DNA of 64,000 nucleotides from Oscillibacter sp. (GCA_003539495.1 DPPB01000031.1:157214-221213); one strand, 5' to 3'; shown: positions 33,106 through 41,627, numbered from the stretch's first letter. Notes: generated from the letters alone by a model not told the origin. Translations and numbers: made by a program.

Positions 33106-33690
33106 ATGAAAGAGTGTATCAGCAGGGATGCGGCTCTCGCCGCACTGAAAAAATATAACAAGGAGCCGTTTCACATCCAGCACAGCCTGACCGTAGAGGG
33201 CGTCATGCGCTGGTATGCCAACCAGCTGGGCTACGGGGAGGATGCAGACTTCTGGGCCACCGTGGGTCTGCTCCACGACATCGACTTTGAGCAGTGGCCG
33301 GAGCAGCACTGTGTCAAGGCCCCGGAGCTTTTGAAGGAGGCCGGCTGCAGCGAGGAATTCATCCACGCTGTGTGCAGCCATGGCTACGGCATCTGCTGCG
33401 ATGTGGAGCCCACCCACGAAATGGAAAAGGTGCTCTTTGCCGCCGACGAGCTCACGGGGCTCATCGGGGCAGCCGCCCTCATGCGTCCCAGCAAGAGTGT
33501 GCAGGACATGGAGCTCAAGAGCATTAAGAAAAAGTTCAAGGACAAGAAGTTCGCTGCCGGCTGCTCCCGGGATGTGATTATCACCGGCGCCGAGCGCCTG
33601 GGTTGGGAGCTGGATGCGCTGATGGAAAAGACCTTGGAGGCCATGCGCTCCTGTGAGGAGAGCGTCACTGCGGAAATGGCCGCGCTGTAA
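33106..33690 (+). CDS. HD-domain hydrolase
   Basis: A 194-residue HD superfamily protein. Ligands seen: His in FHIQHSLTVEG, the HD pair in GLLHDIDFEQWPEQHC, His in AVCSHGYG, and Asp in FAADELTGLIGAAALMRP. This is the pattern of small stand-alone HD phosphohydrolases of Clostridia; the substrate is unknown. Strong AAGGAGG site and its own promoter. A terminator follows at 33724. Confidence 0.88.
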   Translation: MKECISRDAALAALKKYNKEPFHIQHSLTVEGVMRWYANQLGYGEDADFWATVGLLHDIDFEQWPEQHCVKAPELLKEAGCSEEFIHAVCSHGYGICCDVEPTHEMEKVLFAADELTGLIGAAALMRPSKSVQDMELKSIKKKFKDKKFAAGCSRDVIITGAERLGWELDALMEKTLEAMRSCEESVTAEMAAL

Positions 33691-33723
33691 TCTTGCCCAT
33701 AGAGCAGAATAAAATCAGATGTC

Positions 33724-33752
33724 AAACAGGCGCCCCAAAAGGGCGCCTGTTT
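33724..33752 (+). terminator. Terminator of the second HD gene
   Basis: AAACAGGCGCCCC and its complement form a 12-13 bp stem with loop AAAA and a T tail. Confidence 0.85.
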
Positions 33753-33762
33753 AAAGATGATC

Positions 33763-33868
33763 AGAGTTTGCCGCCTGCAGGAGGCAAAGCCTTGGCGCAG
33801 GCAGGATTCATCTCCGCCGAGCAGCTTTACCCCCCCTGGGGCGGAGCGGCCAAGGGGAGCGGAATCCA
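33763..33868. other. Intergenic stretch with a fragment of the dispersed repeat
   Basis: AGAGTTTGCCGCCTGCAGG with GGCAAA matches the first block of the repeat at 41149; the rest is unrelated. No gene. Confidence 0.35.
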
Positions 33869-33904
33869 AAAATAAAAGGCCGCCAAAGGCGGCCTTTTAT
33901 TTTT
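33869..33904. terminator. Orphan intrinsic terminator
   Basis: A 16-bp perfect stem (AAAATAAAAGGCCGCC and its complement) with loop AAA. It has A- and T-rich arms on both strands, and no gene is directly upstream. Confidence 0.75.
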
Positions 33905-33967
33905 GTGGCTGTCCACAGGTTTTGTTGTCCGTGCGCACTCCTGTATATCGCAAGGAAAGGAATGTAT

Positions 33968-33998
33968 GCAAGGGAAACCTTAGTCGGGTTTCCCTTGC
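33968..33998. repeat. 31-bp hairpin element, copy 1
   Basis: GCAAGGGAAACC pairs with GGTTTCCCTTGC apart from one bulged base. A closely similar element is at 44036-44066. Confidence 0.5.
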
Positions 33999-34054
33999 AT
34001 GTTAAATTACCCGCCCGCAGGCGACCACTTTTGCGGAGCAAAAGTGCTGCTCCA

Positions 34055-34088
34055 AAAAGAAAGACACCCGTAGGGGTGTCTTTCTTTT
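34055..34088 (-). terminator. Terminator of tRNA-Gly
   Basis: A long stem (AAAAAGAAAGACACCC and its complement) directly after the tRNA 3' end on the minus strand, with a T-rich arm. Confidence 0.88.
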
Positions 34089-34162
34089 TGGAGCAGGGTA
34101 CGGGAATCGAACCCGCCTCCTCGGCTTGGGAAGCCGATGTACTACCGATGTACTAACCCTGC
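34089..34162 (-). tRNA. tRNA-Gly(CCC), CCA encoded
   Basis: A 74-base tRNA on the minus strand. The acceptor stem GCAGGGT pairs with ACCCTGC, followed by U and encoded CCA. The anticodon stem-loop GGCTTCCCAAGCC gives anticodon CCC (codon GGG). The T-loop is GTTCGATTC. The D-arm pairs GTAC with GTAC. It has its own promoter and terminator. Confidence 0.95.
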
Positions 34163-34174
34163 ATCGCGATAGCT

Positions 34175-34203
34175 ATTATAGCAGAGAATTTCGTCCAATG
34201 CAA
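34175..34203 (-). promoter_or_regulatory. Promoter of tRNA-Gly
   Basis: Minus strand: TTGCAT (34203-34198), a 17-base spacer and TATAAT (34180-34175). Confidence 0.75.
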
Positions 34204-34278
34204 CCGAAAATTGCCGTCCGGCATGATTTTTCTTTCGGGCGCATAGGATAGCCCAGCAATTTATGGGGAGGGCGAGTC

Positions 34279-35409
34279 ATGAAAAAGAGGTTTTTTGCGC
34301 TGCTGATGGTGCTTTCGGCGCTACTGTGCCTGTCGCTGCCGGCCCATGCCGTGGAGCTGCCCGTGAAGGCCAGGGCCGCACTGCTCATGGAAAAGGAGAC
34401 CGGCCAGGTGCTTTTTGCCCAAAATGAGCATGAGAAGCTGGAGCCTGCCAGCGTCACCAAGATCATGACGCTCCTGCTGGTCATGGAGGCCATGGACCGA
34501 GGGGAGCTAAACTATGCGGATATGGTCACCGTCAGCGCCAATGCCGCCTCTATGGGCGGCAGCCAGGTGTACCTGTCCGAGGGAGAGCAAATCAGCGTGG
34601 AGGAGCTTTTGAAGGCCGTATGCGTCTCCAGCGGCAACGACGCCGCCGTGGCCCTGGCGGAGCAGGTGGCCGGGGTCACAGAGCTGTTTGTCCAGCAGAT
34701 GAACAACCGTGCCATGGAGCTGGGTATGGGGGACACCCACTTTGTAAATCCCACGGGCCTGCCGGCGGAGGGCCATGTAACCAGCGCCTGGGACATTGCC
34801 CTCATGAGCCGCGAGCTGATCCTGCATCACCCGGACATCCGCCGCTTCACCACCATCTGGATGGATACCATCCGGGGCGGCGAGTTCGGCCTTTCCAATA
34901 CCAATAAGCTCATCCGCTTCTATGACGGGGCCACGGGGCTGAAGACCGGCTCCACCGATGCTGCGGGCTACTGCATCTCCGCCACGGCGGAGCGGGAGGG
35001 CATGGAGCTCATCGCCGTGGTGCTGGGGAGCGAGACCAGCCAGCAGCGCTTTGAGGACGCCAAGACTATGCTGAACTACGGCTTCTCCACCTACGTCCTG
35101 GCGGATGTCACCCCGGAGGAAACGCCGGTGGCTCCCGTAAGGCTGGGCCGCACCCCCTCCGTGGCGGCATCGCTCGCCCAAAGCAAGCTCCTGGTGGGCA
35201 AGGGCCAGGCGGGCGGCCTTACCCGGACGGTGAAGCTGCAGGAGGATCTGTCGGCTCCTGTGGAAAAGTGGCAGGCCGTAGGCATTCTCACGGTGCAGAG
35301 TGGGGATACCACCCTGGCAGAGCTTCCTCTGACGGCAGCAGCGGCCGTGGAACGCATGACCTGGGGGGACCTGTTTACCCGCCTGCTCCGCGCCGCGGTT
35401 TTCGGATAA
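34279..35409 (+). CDS. dacF: D-alanyl-D-alanine carboxypeptidase, DacF/PBP5 type
   Basis: A 376-residue secreted serine peptidase that trims peptidoglycan stem peptides. Signal peptide at 1-26 (MKKRFF, hydrophobic core, AHA cleavage). Active-site motifs: SVTK (the SxxK Ser near residue 59), SSGN (the SxN motif) and LKTGST (KTG). A C-terminal PBP5-associated beta domain follows (about 275-376), ending in a short hydrophobic tail that may anchor it. GGGGAGGG is upstream. DacF type is favoured by the spore-forming context but not certain. Confidence 0.9.
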   Translation: MKKRFFALLMVLSALLCLSLPAHAVELPVKARAALLMEKETGQVLFAQNEHEKLEPASVTKIMTLLLVMEAMDRGELNYADMVTVSANAASMGGSQVYLSEGEQISVEELLKAVCVSSGNDAAVALAEQVAGVTELFVQQMNNRAMELGMGDTHFVNPTGLPAEGHVTSAWDIALMSRELILHHPDIRRFTTIWMDTIRGGEFGLSNTNKLIRFYDGATGLKTGSTDAAGYCISATAEREGMELIAVVLGSETSQQRFEDAKTMLNYGFSTYVLADVTPEETPVAPVRLGRTPSVAASLAQSKLLVGKGQAGGLTRTVKLQEDLSAPVEKWQAVGILTVQSGDTTLAELPLTAAAAVERMTWGDLFTRLLRAAVFG

Positions 35410-35428
35410 GAAATCAGGCGGTTTTCTC

Positions 35429-35457
35429 TTGTATTTTCCACCGGTTGGATGTAACAT
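35429..35457 (+). promoter_or_regulatory. Candidate promoter of pgi
   Basis: TTGTAT (35429-35434), 17-base spacer, TAACAT (35452-35457), 32 bases before the pgi start. Confidence 0.45.
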
Positions 35458-35488
35458 AGGGGAAAGAACAAAAGAGGAGGCATTTTCT

Positions 35489-36832
35489 ATGATCTCTGTA
35501 GATCTTCACAATATGCGGCAGTTCATCCCCCTGCCCTATGAGGCGGCGCTGACGCCCCGTCTGCGCCTGGCCCATGACCACCTGCGCGCCGGAACCGGCG
35601 CCGGGGGTGAGTTCACCGGCTGGGTGCGCCTGCCCGAAGGGTATGACCGGGAGGAGTTTGAACGCATCCAGGCGGCAGCGCGGAGGATACAGGCCGATTC
35701 TCAGGCTCTGGTGGTCATCGGCATCGGCGGCTCTTACTTAGGGGCCCGGGGTGTTATCGAGTGCCTGTGCTCCCCCAACTATAACCTGAAAAAGAAGAAT
35801 ACGCCCAATATCTACTTTGTGGGCAACGGCCTGGATAACGACCAGCTGGCAGAGGTGGAGGAGCTGCTGGAGGGGGTAGACTTCTCCGTGAATGTCATCT
35901 CCAAGTCCGGCACCACCACAGAGCCGGCGGTGGCCTTCCGCTTTTTCCGCCAGCTTCTGGAGAAAAAGTACGGCCACGAGGCCGCCGCCAAGCGCATCTA
36001 TGCCACCACCGACCGGCAAAAGGGCGCCCTGAAATCCCTTGCCGCGGCCGAGGGCTATGAGAGCTTTGTGGTTCCGGATGACATCGGCGGACGCTACAGC
36101 GTCCTCACGGCGGTGGGTTTGCTGCCCATTGCCGTGGCAGGTATTGATGTGGGACAGCTCATGGCCGGTGCGGCGTCCATGATGGATGTCTGCGCCCAGG
36201 CAGGCATGGAGCAAAATCCCGCCTGGCAGTATGCCGCAGCCCGGTATGAGCTGCAGCACCGGGGCATGGAGATCGAGGTCCTGGCCTGCTTTGACCCCTT
36301 CTTCCGCTTTATGGCGGAGTGGTGGAAGCAGCTGTACGGCGAGTCCGAGGGCAAGGAGGGCAAGGGCCTGTTCCCGGCCAGCGTAGAGTATACTGCGGAC
36401 CTGCACTCCATGGGACAGTATCTCCAGGAGGGCCGCCGGAATCTGTTTGAGACCGTGGTACGCTTTACCCCCCATTCCGGCGAGCTGACAGTGCCCTATG
36501 ACGCAGAAAACGGCGATGGGCTGAACTTCCTGGCGGGCAAGGCCATGAGCGACCTGAAGCAGCAGGCCATGGATGGCACGCTCCTGGCCCATGTGGAGGG
36601 GGGCGTCCCCAATATCCGCGTGTGCTGCGGCGAGCGCAATGCCTTCACCCTGGGCGAGCTGATCTATTTCTTCTGCTATGCCTGCGGTCTGTCCGGCTAT
36701 CTGCTGGATGTTAACCCCTTTGACCAGCCCGGCGTGGAGGCATATAAGAAGAACATGTTCGCCCTCCTGGGTAAACCCGGCTATGAGGACCTGGGCGCGG
36801 CCCTGCGGGAAAAGCTGGAAAAGCAATCGTGA
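35489..36832 (+). CDS. pgi: Glucose-6-phosphate isomerase
   Basis: A 447-residue glycolytic enzyme that interconverts glucose-6- and fructose-6-phosphate. Motifs: VVIGIGGSYLGARG near residue 75, VNVISKSGTTTEPAVAFR (phosphate loop), the DDIGGRYSVLTAVGLLP signature and a C-terminal NPFDQPGVEAYK. Length matches the short Firmicute form. The start MISVDLHN has GAGGAGG eight bases upstream. Confidence 0.97.
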   Translation: MISVDLHNMRQFIPLPYEAALTPRLRLAHDHLRAGTGAGGEFTGWVRLPEGYDREEFERIQAAARRIQADSQALVVIGIGGSYLGARGVIECLCSPNYNLKKKNTPNIYFVGNGLDNDQLAEVEELLEGVDFSVNVISKSGTTTEPAVAFRFFRQLLEKKYGHEAAAKRIYATTDRQKGALKSLAAAEGYESFVVPDDIGGRYSVLTAVGLLPIAVAGIDVGQLMAGAASMMDVCAQAGMEQNPAWQYAAARYELQHRGMEIEVLACFDPFFRFMAEWWKQLYGESEGKEGKGLFPASVEYTADLHSMGQYLQEGRRNLFETVVRFTPHSGELTVPYDAENGDGLNFLAGKAMSDLKQQAMDGTLLAHVEGGVPNIRVCCGERNAFTLGELIYFFCYACGLSGYLLDVNPFDQPGVEAYKKNMFALLGKPGYEDLGAALREKLEKQS

Positions 36833-36858
36833 AGAAATGATGAATTTTGCTTTCTCCA

Positions 36859-36887
36859 TTGCCATTTGAAAAGAAGTATGGTATATT
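36859..36887 (+). promoter_or_regulatory. Promoter of the P-loop protein gene
   Basis: TTGCCA (36859-36864), 17-base spacer, TGG-TATATT (36882-36887), an extended -10. Confidence 0.6.
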
Positions 36888-36928
36888 AAATGCAAGTTAA
36901 CCACAAAAAGACAAAGGAGTGATTTCTT

Positions 36929-37339
36929 ATGGTTAGACTGATTATGGGCGCAAACGGTGCCGGCAAGACAAAGCAGCTCATCGACCTGATTCACAGTGCC
37001 GTGGAGTCCGAGAACGGCAGCGTGGTCTGCATCGAGCCCGGTGCGGACATGACCTTTGACATTAAATCCAGCGTTCGCCTGGTCAATGCCAAGGAGTATA
37101 GCTTGAATTCATTTGAATGCCTGCGCGGCTTCATCAGCGGTCTCTACGCCGGCAATTATGATATTTCTCACGTATTTGTGGACAACCTAGCCAAAATTGC
37201 CGCCAGCAGCGATCTGGCGGAGGCGGAAAAATTCCTCCACTGGCTGGACCGCTTCAGCGAGGAGAATTGCGTCAAGTTCACTGTTACCCTGAGCCTGGAC
37301 GAGTCCATGGCCACCGAGGGCATGCGCAGCTACCTGTAA
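36929..37339 (+). CDS. Small P-loop nucleotide-binding protein of unknown function
   Basis: A 136-residue protein with a clear Walker A loop, GANGAGKTK (residues 7-15), and a hydrophobic strand ending in Asp (ISHVFVDN, about residue 86) as a candidate Walker B. It is shorter than most P-loop NTPases and has no recognisable second domain. It has its own promoter and AAAGGAGTG site. Proteins of this size and N-terminus are common hypotheticals in Clostridia; no function can be given. Confidence 0.75.
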   Translation: MVRLIMGANGAGKTKQLIDLIHSAVESENGSVVCIEPGADMTFDIKSSVRLVNAKEYSLNSFECLRGFISGLYAGNYDISHVFVDNLAKIAASSDLAEAEKFLHWLDRFSEENCVKFTVTLSLDESMATEGMRSYL

Positions 37340-37352
37340 AATATGCAGAAAA

Positions 37353-37386
37353 CAAGGGCATTGCGGCTTTGCTGTGATGCCCTTGC
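37353..37386. other. Hairpin downstream of the P-loop gene
   Basis: CAAGGGCATTGCGG and GCTGTGATGCCCTTG form an imperfect 14-bp stem without a T run. The following 37395-37440 carries a fragment of the dispersed repeat (CTTGCCGCCCGCAAGC). Confidence 0.45.
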
Positions 37387-37500
37387 TTCAGCTTGCTAAA
37401 AAGACTTGCAGCGCTTGCCGCCCGCAAGCAGCACCGAGGAAACGGCGCAGCCATTAGGGCCGCACCGTTTTCGAGAGCCGACTAAGCCAAGATGCAAGAA

Positions 37501-37549
37501 GCCACCCCGGGCCCTTCCTTATGGAGGGCGCCCGGGGTGGCTCTTTGTT
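37501..37549. terminator. Bidirectional terminator after the P-type ATPase gene
   Basis: AGCCACCCCGGGC and GCCCGGGGTGGCT form a 13-bp core stem with an extended loop structure and a CTTTGTTT tail on the plus strand. Confidence 0.7.
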
Positions 37550-37563
37550 TCGGGAATACAGAT

Positions 37564-40206
37564 TTACCGCTTCTTTCTCTTAGCGGCCCGGCGCTGGAAG
37601 AATTTCACCAGTTCCACCACAGGGATCACCAGCACGGCCAAGGCCAGGGCGATACCGTATTCGGCCCAACCCACGGGGGTGAAGCCGAAGGCATCGGCAA
37701 TGGGCCCTACCTCCAAAACCAGCGTGGTTATGAGGAGGCTGCCCAGCATAGCCACCCACAGGACCTTGTTATGGCTGCGGCTGGAGAAAATGCTGCGCCG
37801 CTGAAAGCGCATATTGAAGCTGTGGAAAATCTCGCACATGCTCATGGTCAAAAAGGCCATGGTCATGCCGTGGGGTGAAACACCGGAAGGCATCTCGAAG
37901 TATCCCACCTCCACACAGTGGCCGATGATATAGGAGGCCAAAGTGATGACGGTGATAAGCACGCCCTGATACACCACATCAAAGCCCAGGCCACCGGAGA
38001 AGATGCCGTCGTGGCTATCCCGGGGCGGACGGTCCATAACATCCGGCTCCGCCTTCTCCAGGCCCAGGGCCAGGGCCGGGAAGCAATCGGTAATAAGGTT
38101 GATGAACAGCAGATGCACCGGCCCCAAGAGGGTGAAGCCCAGGAGGGTGGCGGTGAACACACCCAGCACCTCGCTCATATTGGAGGCCAGGAGGAACTGG
38201 ATGGTCTTGCGGATATTATCATAGATGCGGCGGCCCTCACCCACGGCGCCCACGATGGTGGCGAAGTTATCATCGGAGAGGACCATATCCGCCACGTTCT
38301 TGGTGACGTCGGTGCCGGTGATGCCCATACCCACGCCGATGTCGGCGGTCTTGATGCTGGGGGCATCGTTGACACCGTCGCCGGTCATGGCGGTGATGGC
38401 GCCGCGCTTTTTCCAGGCAGTGACGATGCGCACCTTGTGCTCCGGCTGAACCCGGGCATAGACGCTGTAGCGGGGCACGATTTCCGCCAGCTCCTCATCC
38501 GTAAAGGCGTTGAGCTCGCTGCCGGTGATGGCTTGGTCAGCGCTGTCGAGAATATCCAGCTCCTTGGCGATTGCCACGGCGGTGTCCTTATGGTCACCGG
38601 TGATCATCACCGGGCGGATGCCCGCCTTGCGGCACTGGTGGATGGCGTCCTTCACCTCCGGACGCACGGGGTCGATCATGCCCGCAAGGCCGATGAAGCA
38701 CAGATCCTGTTCCAGAGTCTCGGGACTGATGTCTTCAGGCAAGGTGTCGCCCCAGCTGCGCTGGGCGGCAGCCAAAACACGCAGGGCCCGGTCGGCCATG
38801 GCCTTATTCTCCAGCAGAATGGCCCGGCGCTTTTCCTCGGTCATGGGATGCTTTTCGCCGCTGTCTATATAGCTGGTGCAAAGGCGCAGCACCTCGTCCG
38901 GCGCACCCTTGGTATACTGGATAAAGCCGCCGTCGATTTGGTGCACGGTGGACATCATCTTTCGGGAGGAATCGAAGGGCGCCTCGGCCACCCGGGGCTG
39001 CTGCTCCTCCAGCAGGGGCTTTTTCAGCCCCGCCTTGGCGGCGAAATTCACCAGGGCCGCCTCCGTGGGCTCGCCCTGAGCGCCCTCCTCTGCCCAGGCA
39101 GCATCGCTGCAAAGGGCCATGGCTGTGGCCAAAAGCCGCTGGGGGCCCGTGTGGTCCACCACGGTCATCTTGTTCTGGGTAAGGGTGCCGGTCTTATCGG
39201 AGCAAATAACCTGGGTGCAGCCCAAGGTCTCTACCGCCGTCAGGCGGCGGATCACCGCGCCGCGCTTGCTCATGTTGGTAACGCCGATAGACAGCACCAC
39301 CGTCACCACCGTGGCCAGGCCCTCGGGAATAGCGGCCACGGCCAGGGAAACGGCCACCATAAAGGTTTTCAGAATGGCCTCCAGGGAGTAATCACCCTCC
39401 ACCAGCAGATCAAAAACGAAGATGAACACGCAGATGGCCAGCACCAGGTAGGACAGAGTCTTGCCCAGCTGGGTCAGCTTGCGCTGGAGGGGGGTCTCCT
39501 CCTGCTCCGTCCGGGCCAGTACGCCGGCGATCTTACCCATTTCGGTGTCCATGCCGGTGGCGGTAATGACGGCGCTGCCGCGGCCATAGACCACAGTGGA
39601 GCCCATGTAGCACATGTTTTTCCGGTCACCCAAAGGCACATCACCCTCAGCCGCAATAGGCTCGGCGGTCTTATTCACCGGGACGCTCTCGCCGGTGAGG
39701 GCGGCCTCCTCGATCTTCAGGGATGCGGACTCCAGCAATCGGCCATCGGCGGGCACGGCATCTCCAGCCTCCAGAATCACCACATCCCCGGGCACCAGGT
39801 CGGCACTGTGGAGCACGGTAATCTTGCCGTCCCGCAGCACTTTGCTGGTGGCGGCAGTCATGGTCTGGAGGGCCTCGATGGCGGCCTCAGCCTTGCTCTC
39901 CTGCACCACGCCCAATACGGCGTTGAGCAGCACCACCACCAGGATGATGAACACCTCCGTAAGGCTCTCGTGGGAGAGAATGCTGGTGACGGCGGACACG
40001 GCGGCGGCAGCCAGCAGAATCAGCAGCATAGGGTCCTTCAGCTGCTGCACGAAGCGCTGGAAATTGGTGATTTTCTTGGCCTCCTGCAGGCGGTTGGGGC
40101 CGTGCTTCGACAGGCGGGCAGCTGCCTCCTCCCCGGTAAGGCCCCGGGATGAGCTGCCCTGAGTGGAAAGCACTTCTTCAGTGGTTTGCAAATAATCCGG
40201 TTTCAT
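37564..40206 (-). CDS. P2A-type cation-transporting ATPase (Ca2+/Mn2+ class)
   Basis: An 880-residue membrane pump. Order: short N-terminal actuator segment, helices 1-2, the TGES loop (AALTGESVPV), the M4 motif AAIPEGL typical of Ca2+/Mn2+ P2 pumps, the phosphorylation site CSDKTGTLTQ (about residue 337), the TGDGVNDAP hinge, the M6 segment LLFINLITDCFPALALGLEK with the N-x-x-T-D ion ligands, and C-terminal helices. The family is usually labelled calcium ATPase. A yybP-ykoY riboswitch in front argues that Mn2+ export is at least one role. Confidence 0.93.
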   Translation of the reverse strand: MKPDYLQTTEEVLSTQGSSSRGLTGEEAAARLSKHGPNRLQEAKKITNFQRFVQQLKDPMLLILLAAAAVSAVTSILSHESLTEVFIILVVVLLNAVLGVVQESKAEAAIEALQTMTAATSKVLRDGKITVLHSADLVPGDVVILEAGDAVPADGRLLESASLKIEEAALTGESVPVNKTAEPIAAEGDVPLGDRKNMCYMGSTVVYGRGSAVITATGMDTEMGKIAGVLARTEQEETPLQRKLTQLGKTLSYLVLAICVFIFVFDLLVEGDYSLEAILKTFMVAVSLAVAAIPEGLATVVTVVLSIGVTNMSKRGAVIRRLTAVETLGCTQVICSDKTGTLTQNKMTVVDHTGPQRLLATAMALCSDAAWAEEGAQGEPTEAALVNFAAKAGLKKPLLEEQQPRVAEAPFDSSRKMMSTVHQIDGGFIQYTKGAPDEVLRLCTSYIDSGEKHPMTEEKRRAILLENKAMADRALRVLAAAQRSWGDTLPEDISPETLEQDLCFIGLAGMIDPVRPEVKDAIHQCRKAGIRPVMITGDHKDTAVAIAKELDILDSADQAITGSELNAFTDEELAEIVPRYSVYARVQPEHKVRIVTAWKKRGAITAMTGDGVNDAPSIKTADIGVGMGITGTDVTKNVADMVLSDDNFATIVGAVGEGRRIYDNIRKTIQFLLASNMSEVLGVFTATLLGFTLLGPVHLLFINLITDCFPALALGLEKAEPDVMDRPPRDSHDGIFSGGLGFDVVYQGVLITVITLASYIIGHCVEVGYFEMPSGVSPHGMTMAFLTMSMCEIFHSFNMRFQRRSIFSSRSHNKVLWVAMLGSLLITTLVLEVGPIADAFGFTPVGWAEYGIALALAVLVIPVVELVKFFQRRAAKRKKR

Positions 40207-40234
40207 AATATCCTCCTTTTCTGCCCTATAGGCA

Positions 40235-40278
40235 AAACAAAAAAGACCCTACACAGGCGCGCGGCCTATGTATGAGTC
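40235..40278 (-). terminator. Riboswitch-controlled terminator before the P-type ATPase
   Basis: On the minus strand GACTC-AT-ACATAGGC pairs with GCCTGTGT-A-GGGTC, followed by TTTTTTG. The left arm includes the GAGAC of the aptamer, so aptamer folding and termination exclude each other. Confidence 0.8.
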
Positions 40279-40366
40279 TCATTCTTTCAAGACAGCCCGG
40301 GCCCGAGGGGCCGTACTGACGGGTCTGCCTCATCCCGCAGGGCAGGATGGAATTACTCCCTCAACG
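40264..40366 (-). promoter_or_regulatory. yybP-ykoY (Mn2+-sensing) riboswitch
   Basis: Read on the minus strand, the leader carries the class hallmarks in order: GAGGGAGTA at the 5' side, then CCCGTCAGTACGG, and AAGAATGAGAC at the 3' side, ending at the expression platform. The class senses Mn2+ and normally switches on exporters. A consensus-like promoter lies just upstream. Confidence 0.85.
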
Positions 40367-40389
40367 TGGAAATCCAATTTGTGCCTATT

Positions 40390-40418
40390 ATCTTATACAA
40401 ATCAAGAGCCGTTGTCAA
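40390..40418 (-). promoter_or_regulatory. Promoter of the riboswitch-ATPase unit
   Basis: Minus strand: TTGACA (40418-40413), a 17-base spacer and TAAGAT (40395-40390); TATAAG overlaps it two bases upstream. Confidence 0.65.
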
Positions 40419-40446
40419 GTCCCTTGTGCCGGGAATGGGAAAAATC

Positions 40447-40475
40447 TTGACGATGATTTTATTATACGGTAAAAT
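40447..40475 (+). promoter_or_regulatory. Promoter of the 185-aa membrane protein gene
   Basis: TTGACG (40447-40452), 17-base spacer, TAAAAT (40470-40475). Confidence 0.7.
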
Positions 40476-40543
40476 GATGACGTAGAAATTTGACAGTGCC
40501 GCCTGGCAGGGCGGCGCGAAGCAAACCTGAAAGGAGAACTTCC

Positions 40544-41101
40544 ATGTACGATTACGAATTGTATGGCTCCCGCATCAGCACTTTAGGCACCCTGGGCATT
40601 ATTGCCATTCTGCTGGCCATCATCGCCACGGTGCTGGCCTTCATTTTCATCGTTCCGGCCAAACGGCGGGAGAAAATGGGCAAATTCGGCAAATTCCTTC
40701 ACGACGCATGCAACTTTAAGTTCCTGATTGTGGAGAAGATCCTGCAGGCGCTGTATATTTTCTTCACGGCGCTGGTGATCCTGGTGGGCTTTTTCATGCT
40801 GTTCTGCTCCGATTGGAGCGGCTGGATGGGCGGTAAGGGCATTCTGCTGATGATCCTGGGGCCCATCGCCGTGCGTCTGAGCTATGAGCTGGTGATGATG
40901 GCGGTGCTGGCGGTGAAGAACATCATCTCCATCAACAGTAAGCTGCGCAACCAGAACGAAGGCGCGGCGGGCACTGACATCTTTGACCCGGATATGAGCA
41001 GCCTGAAGGAGGCCTTCGGAGTGAAGGCGGAGCAGGCGGCCAAGGCGGAACCAGTGGAGAGCGCTCCTGTCCAGGAGACGAAGGGAACGCCTGAGCAGTA
41101 A
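40544..41101 (+). CDS. Membrane protein of unknown function, 185 aa
   Basis: The protein starts MYDYELYGSRIS, has three predicted helices (about 14-37, 63-85, 96-120) and a polar C-terminal tail (125-185) rich in Ala, Glu and Pro. A cytoplasmic loop KRREKMGKFGKFLHD separates helices 1 and 2. AAAGGAG lies eight bases upstream, and it has its own promoter. The layout is like DUF4282-type membrane proteins but assignment is tentative. It is divergent from the P-type ATPase unit. Confidence 0.75.
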   Translation: MYDYELYGSRISTLGTLGIIAILLAIIATVLAFIFIVPAKRREKMGKFGKFLHDACNFKFLIVEKILQALYIFFTALVILVGFFMLFCSDWSGWMGGKGILLMILGPIAVRLSYELVMMAVLAVKNIISINSKLRNQNEGAAGTDIFDPDMSSLKEAFGVKAEQAAKAEPVESAPVQETKGTPEQ

Positions 41102-41148
41102 TTGAAGTTTATATAGGTGCAGAAAGGCCCTCCGGCGTGTCAAAAAAG

Positions 41149-41333
41149 CCTCGCAGAGTTTGCCGCCCGCAGGCGGCAAAAATTTGGAATCATTTTTCAC
41201 CGCGACATGTGCGTGGGGAAAAATACCTCTCAGGCTGCCAGTGTGGAATTTGTGCGCCACCGGCGCACAAATTATGCGCGCAGCAGGCTGCAATCTTTTT
41301 GTCGGAAAATTCCAAAGGAATTTTCGACAGTCT
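41149..41333 (+). repeat. Dispersed ~185-bp intergenic repeat, copy 2
   Basis: It aligns with 13702-13885 in the same orientation through most of its length; the two copies differ mainly in a central hairpin (here TTTGTGCGCC...GGCGCACAAA). The copies end in CGGAAAAT...ATTTTCG hairpins with compensating changes. No reading frame is conserved. Confidence 0.75.
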
Positions 41334-41336
41334 CAA

Positions 41337-41376
41337 AGGCCCTCCGGCGGATGCCGAAGGGCCCTTCCCTTTTTAG
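41337..41376 (+). terminator. Terminator downstream of the dispersed repeat
   Basis: GGCCCTCCGGC pairs with GCCGAAGGGCC (one mismatch), followed by CTTCCCTTTTTA. Confidence 0.65.
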
Positions 41377-41514
41377 CCGATCTCTGCGGTGAATATCTGT
41401 TTTCCTTCTCATAATATAAGACAGCAAAAGAGTTTAAACTTTGCAAATGTGCCGGAGGATTTCTCCTGATTTTGTTCGCCTGCGCAAAATTTTCTGTCCG
41501 TTTTAAGTAAAACA

Positions 41515-41620
41515 GCAGAGTGGGGTGTCGAGGACGCCGCCCCCTACAGACACGCTGCAAGGAGTGCAGTGGGCGGGCCGATGTAGGCATCGGCCCCTAC
41601 GGAGTATTTTTTCGAAAAAA
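41515..41620. repeat. GC-rich intergenic element with a GCCGATG...CATCGGC hairpin
   Basis: GGGTGTCGAGGACGCCGCCCCCTAC and GGGCCGATGTAGGCATCGGCCCCTACGG form two hairpins. Stretches of this kind occur as dispersed intergenic units in Clostridia by recollection; only one copy is in this window. The next gene's terminator, with its CTCCTCCGGCAATAGTCGGAGGAG stem, follows at about 41630-41650. Confidence 0.4.
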
Positions 41621-41627
41621 ACTCCTC

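Noticed and set aside
37918..40152. A 744-codon open frame on the plus strand opposite the P-type ATPase gene
   Set aside because: It lies wholly antisense to a gene with complete P-type ATPase motifs, has low-complexity His/Gly/Gln composition typical of reverse frames in GC-rich DNA, and no ribosome site.
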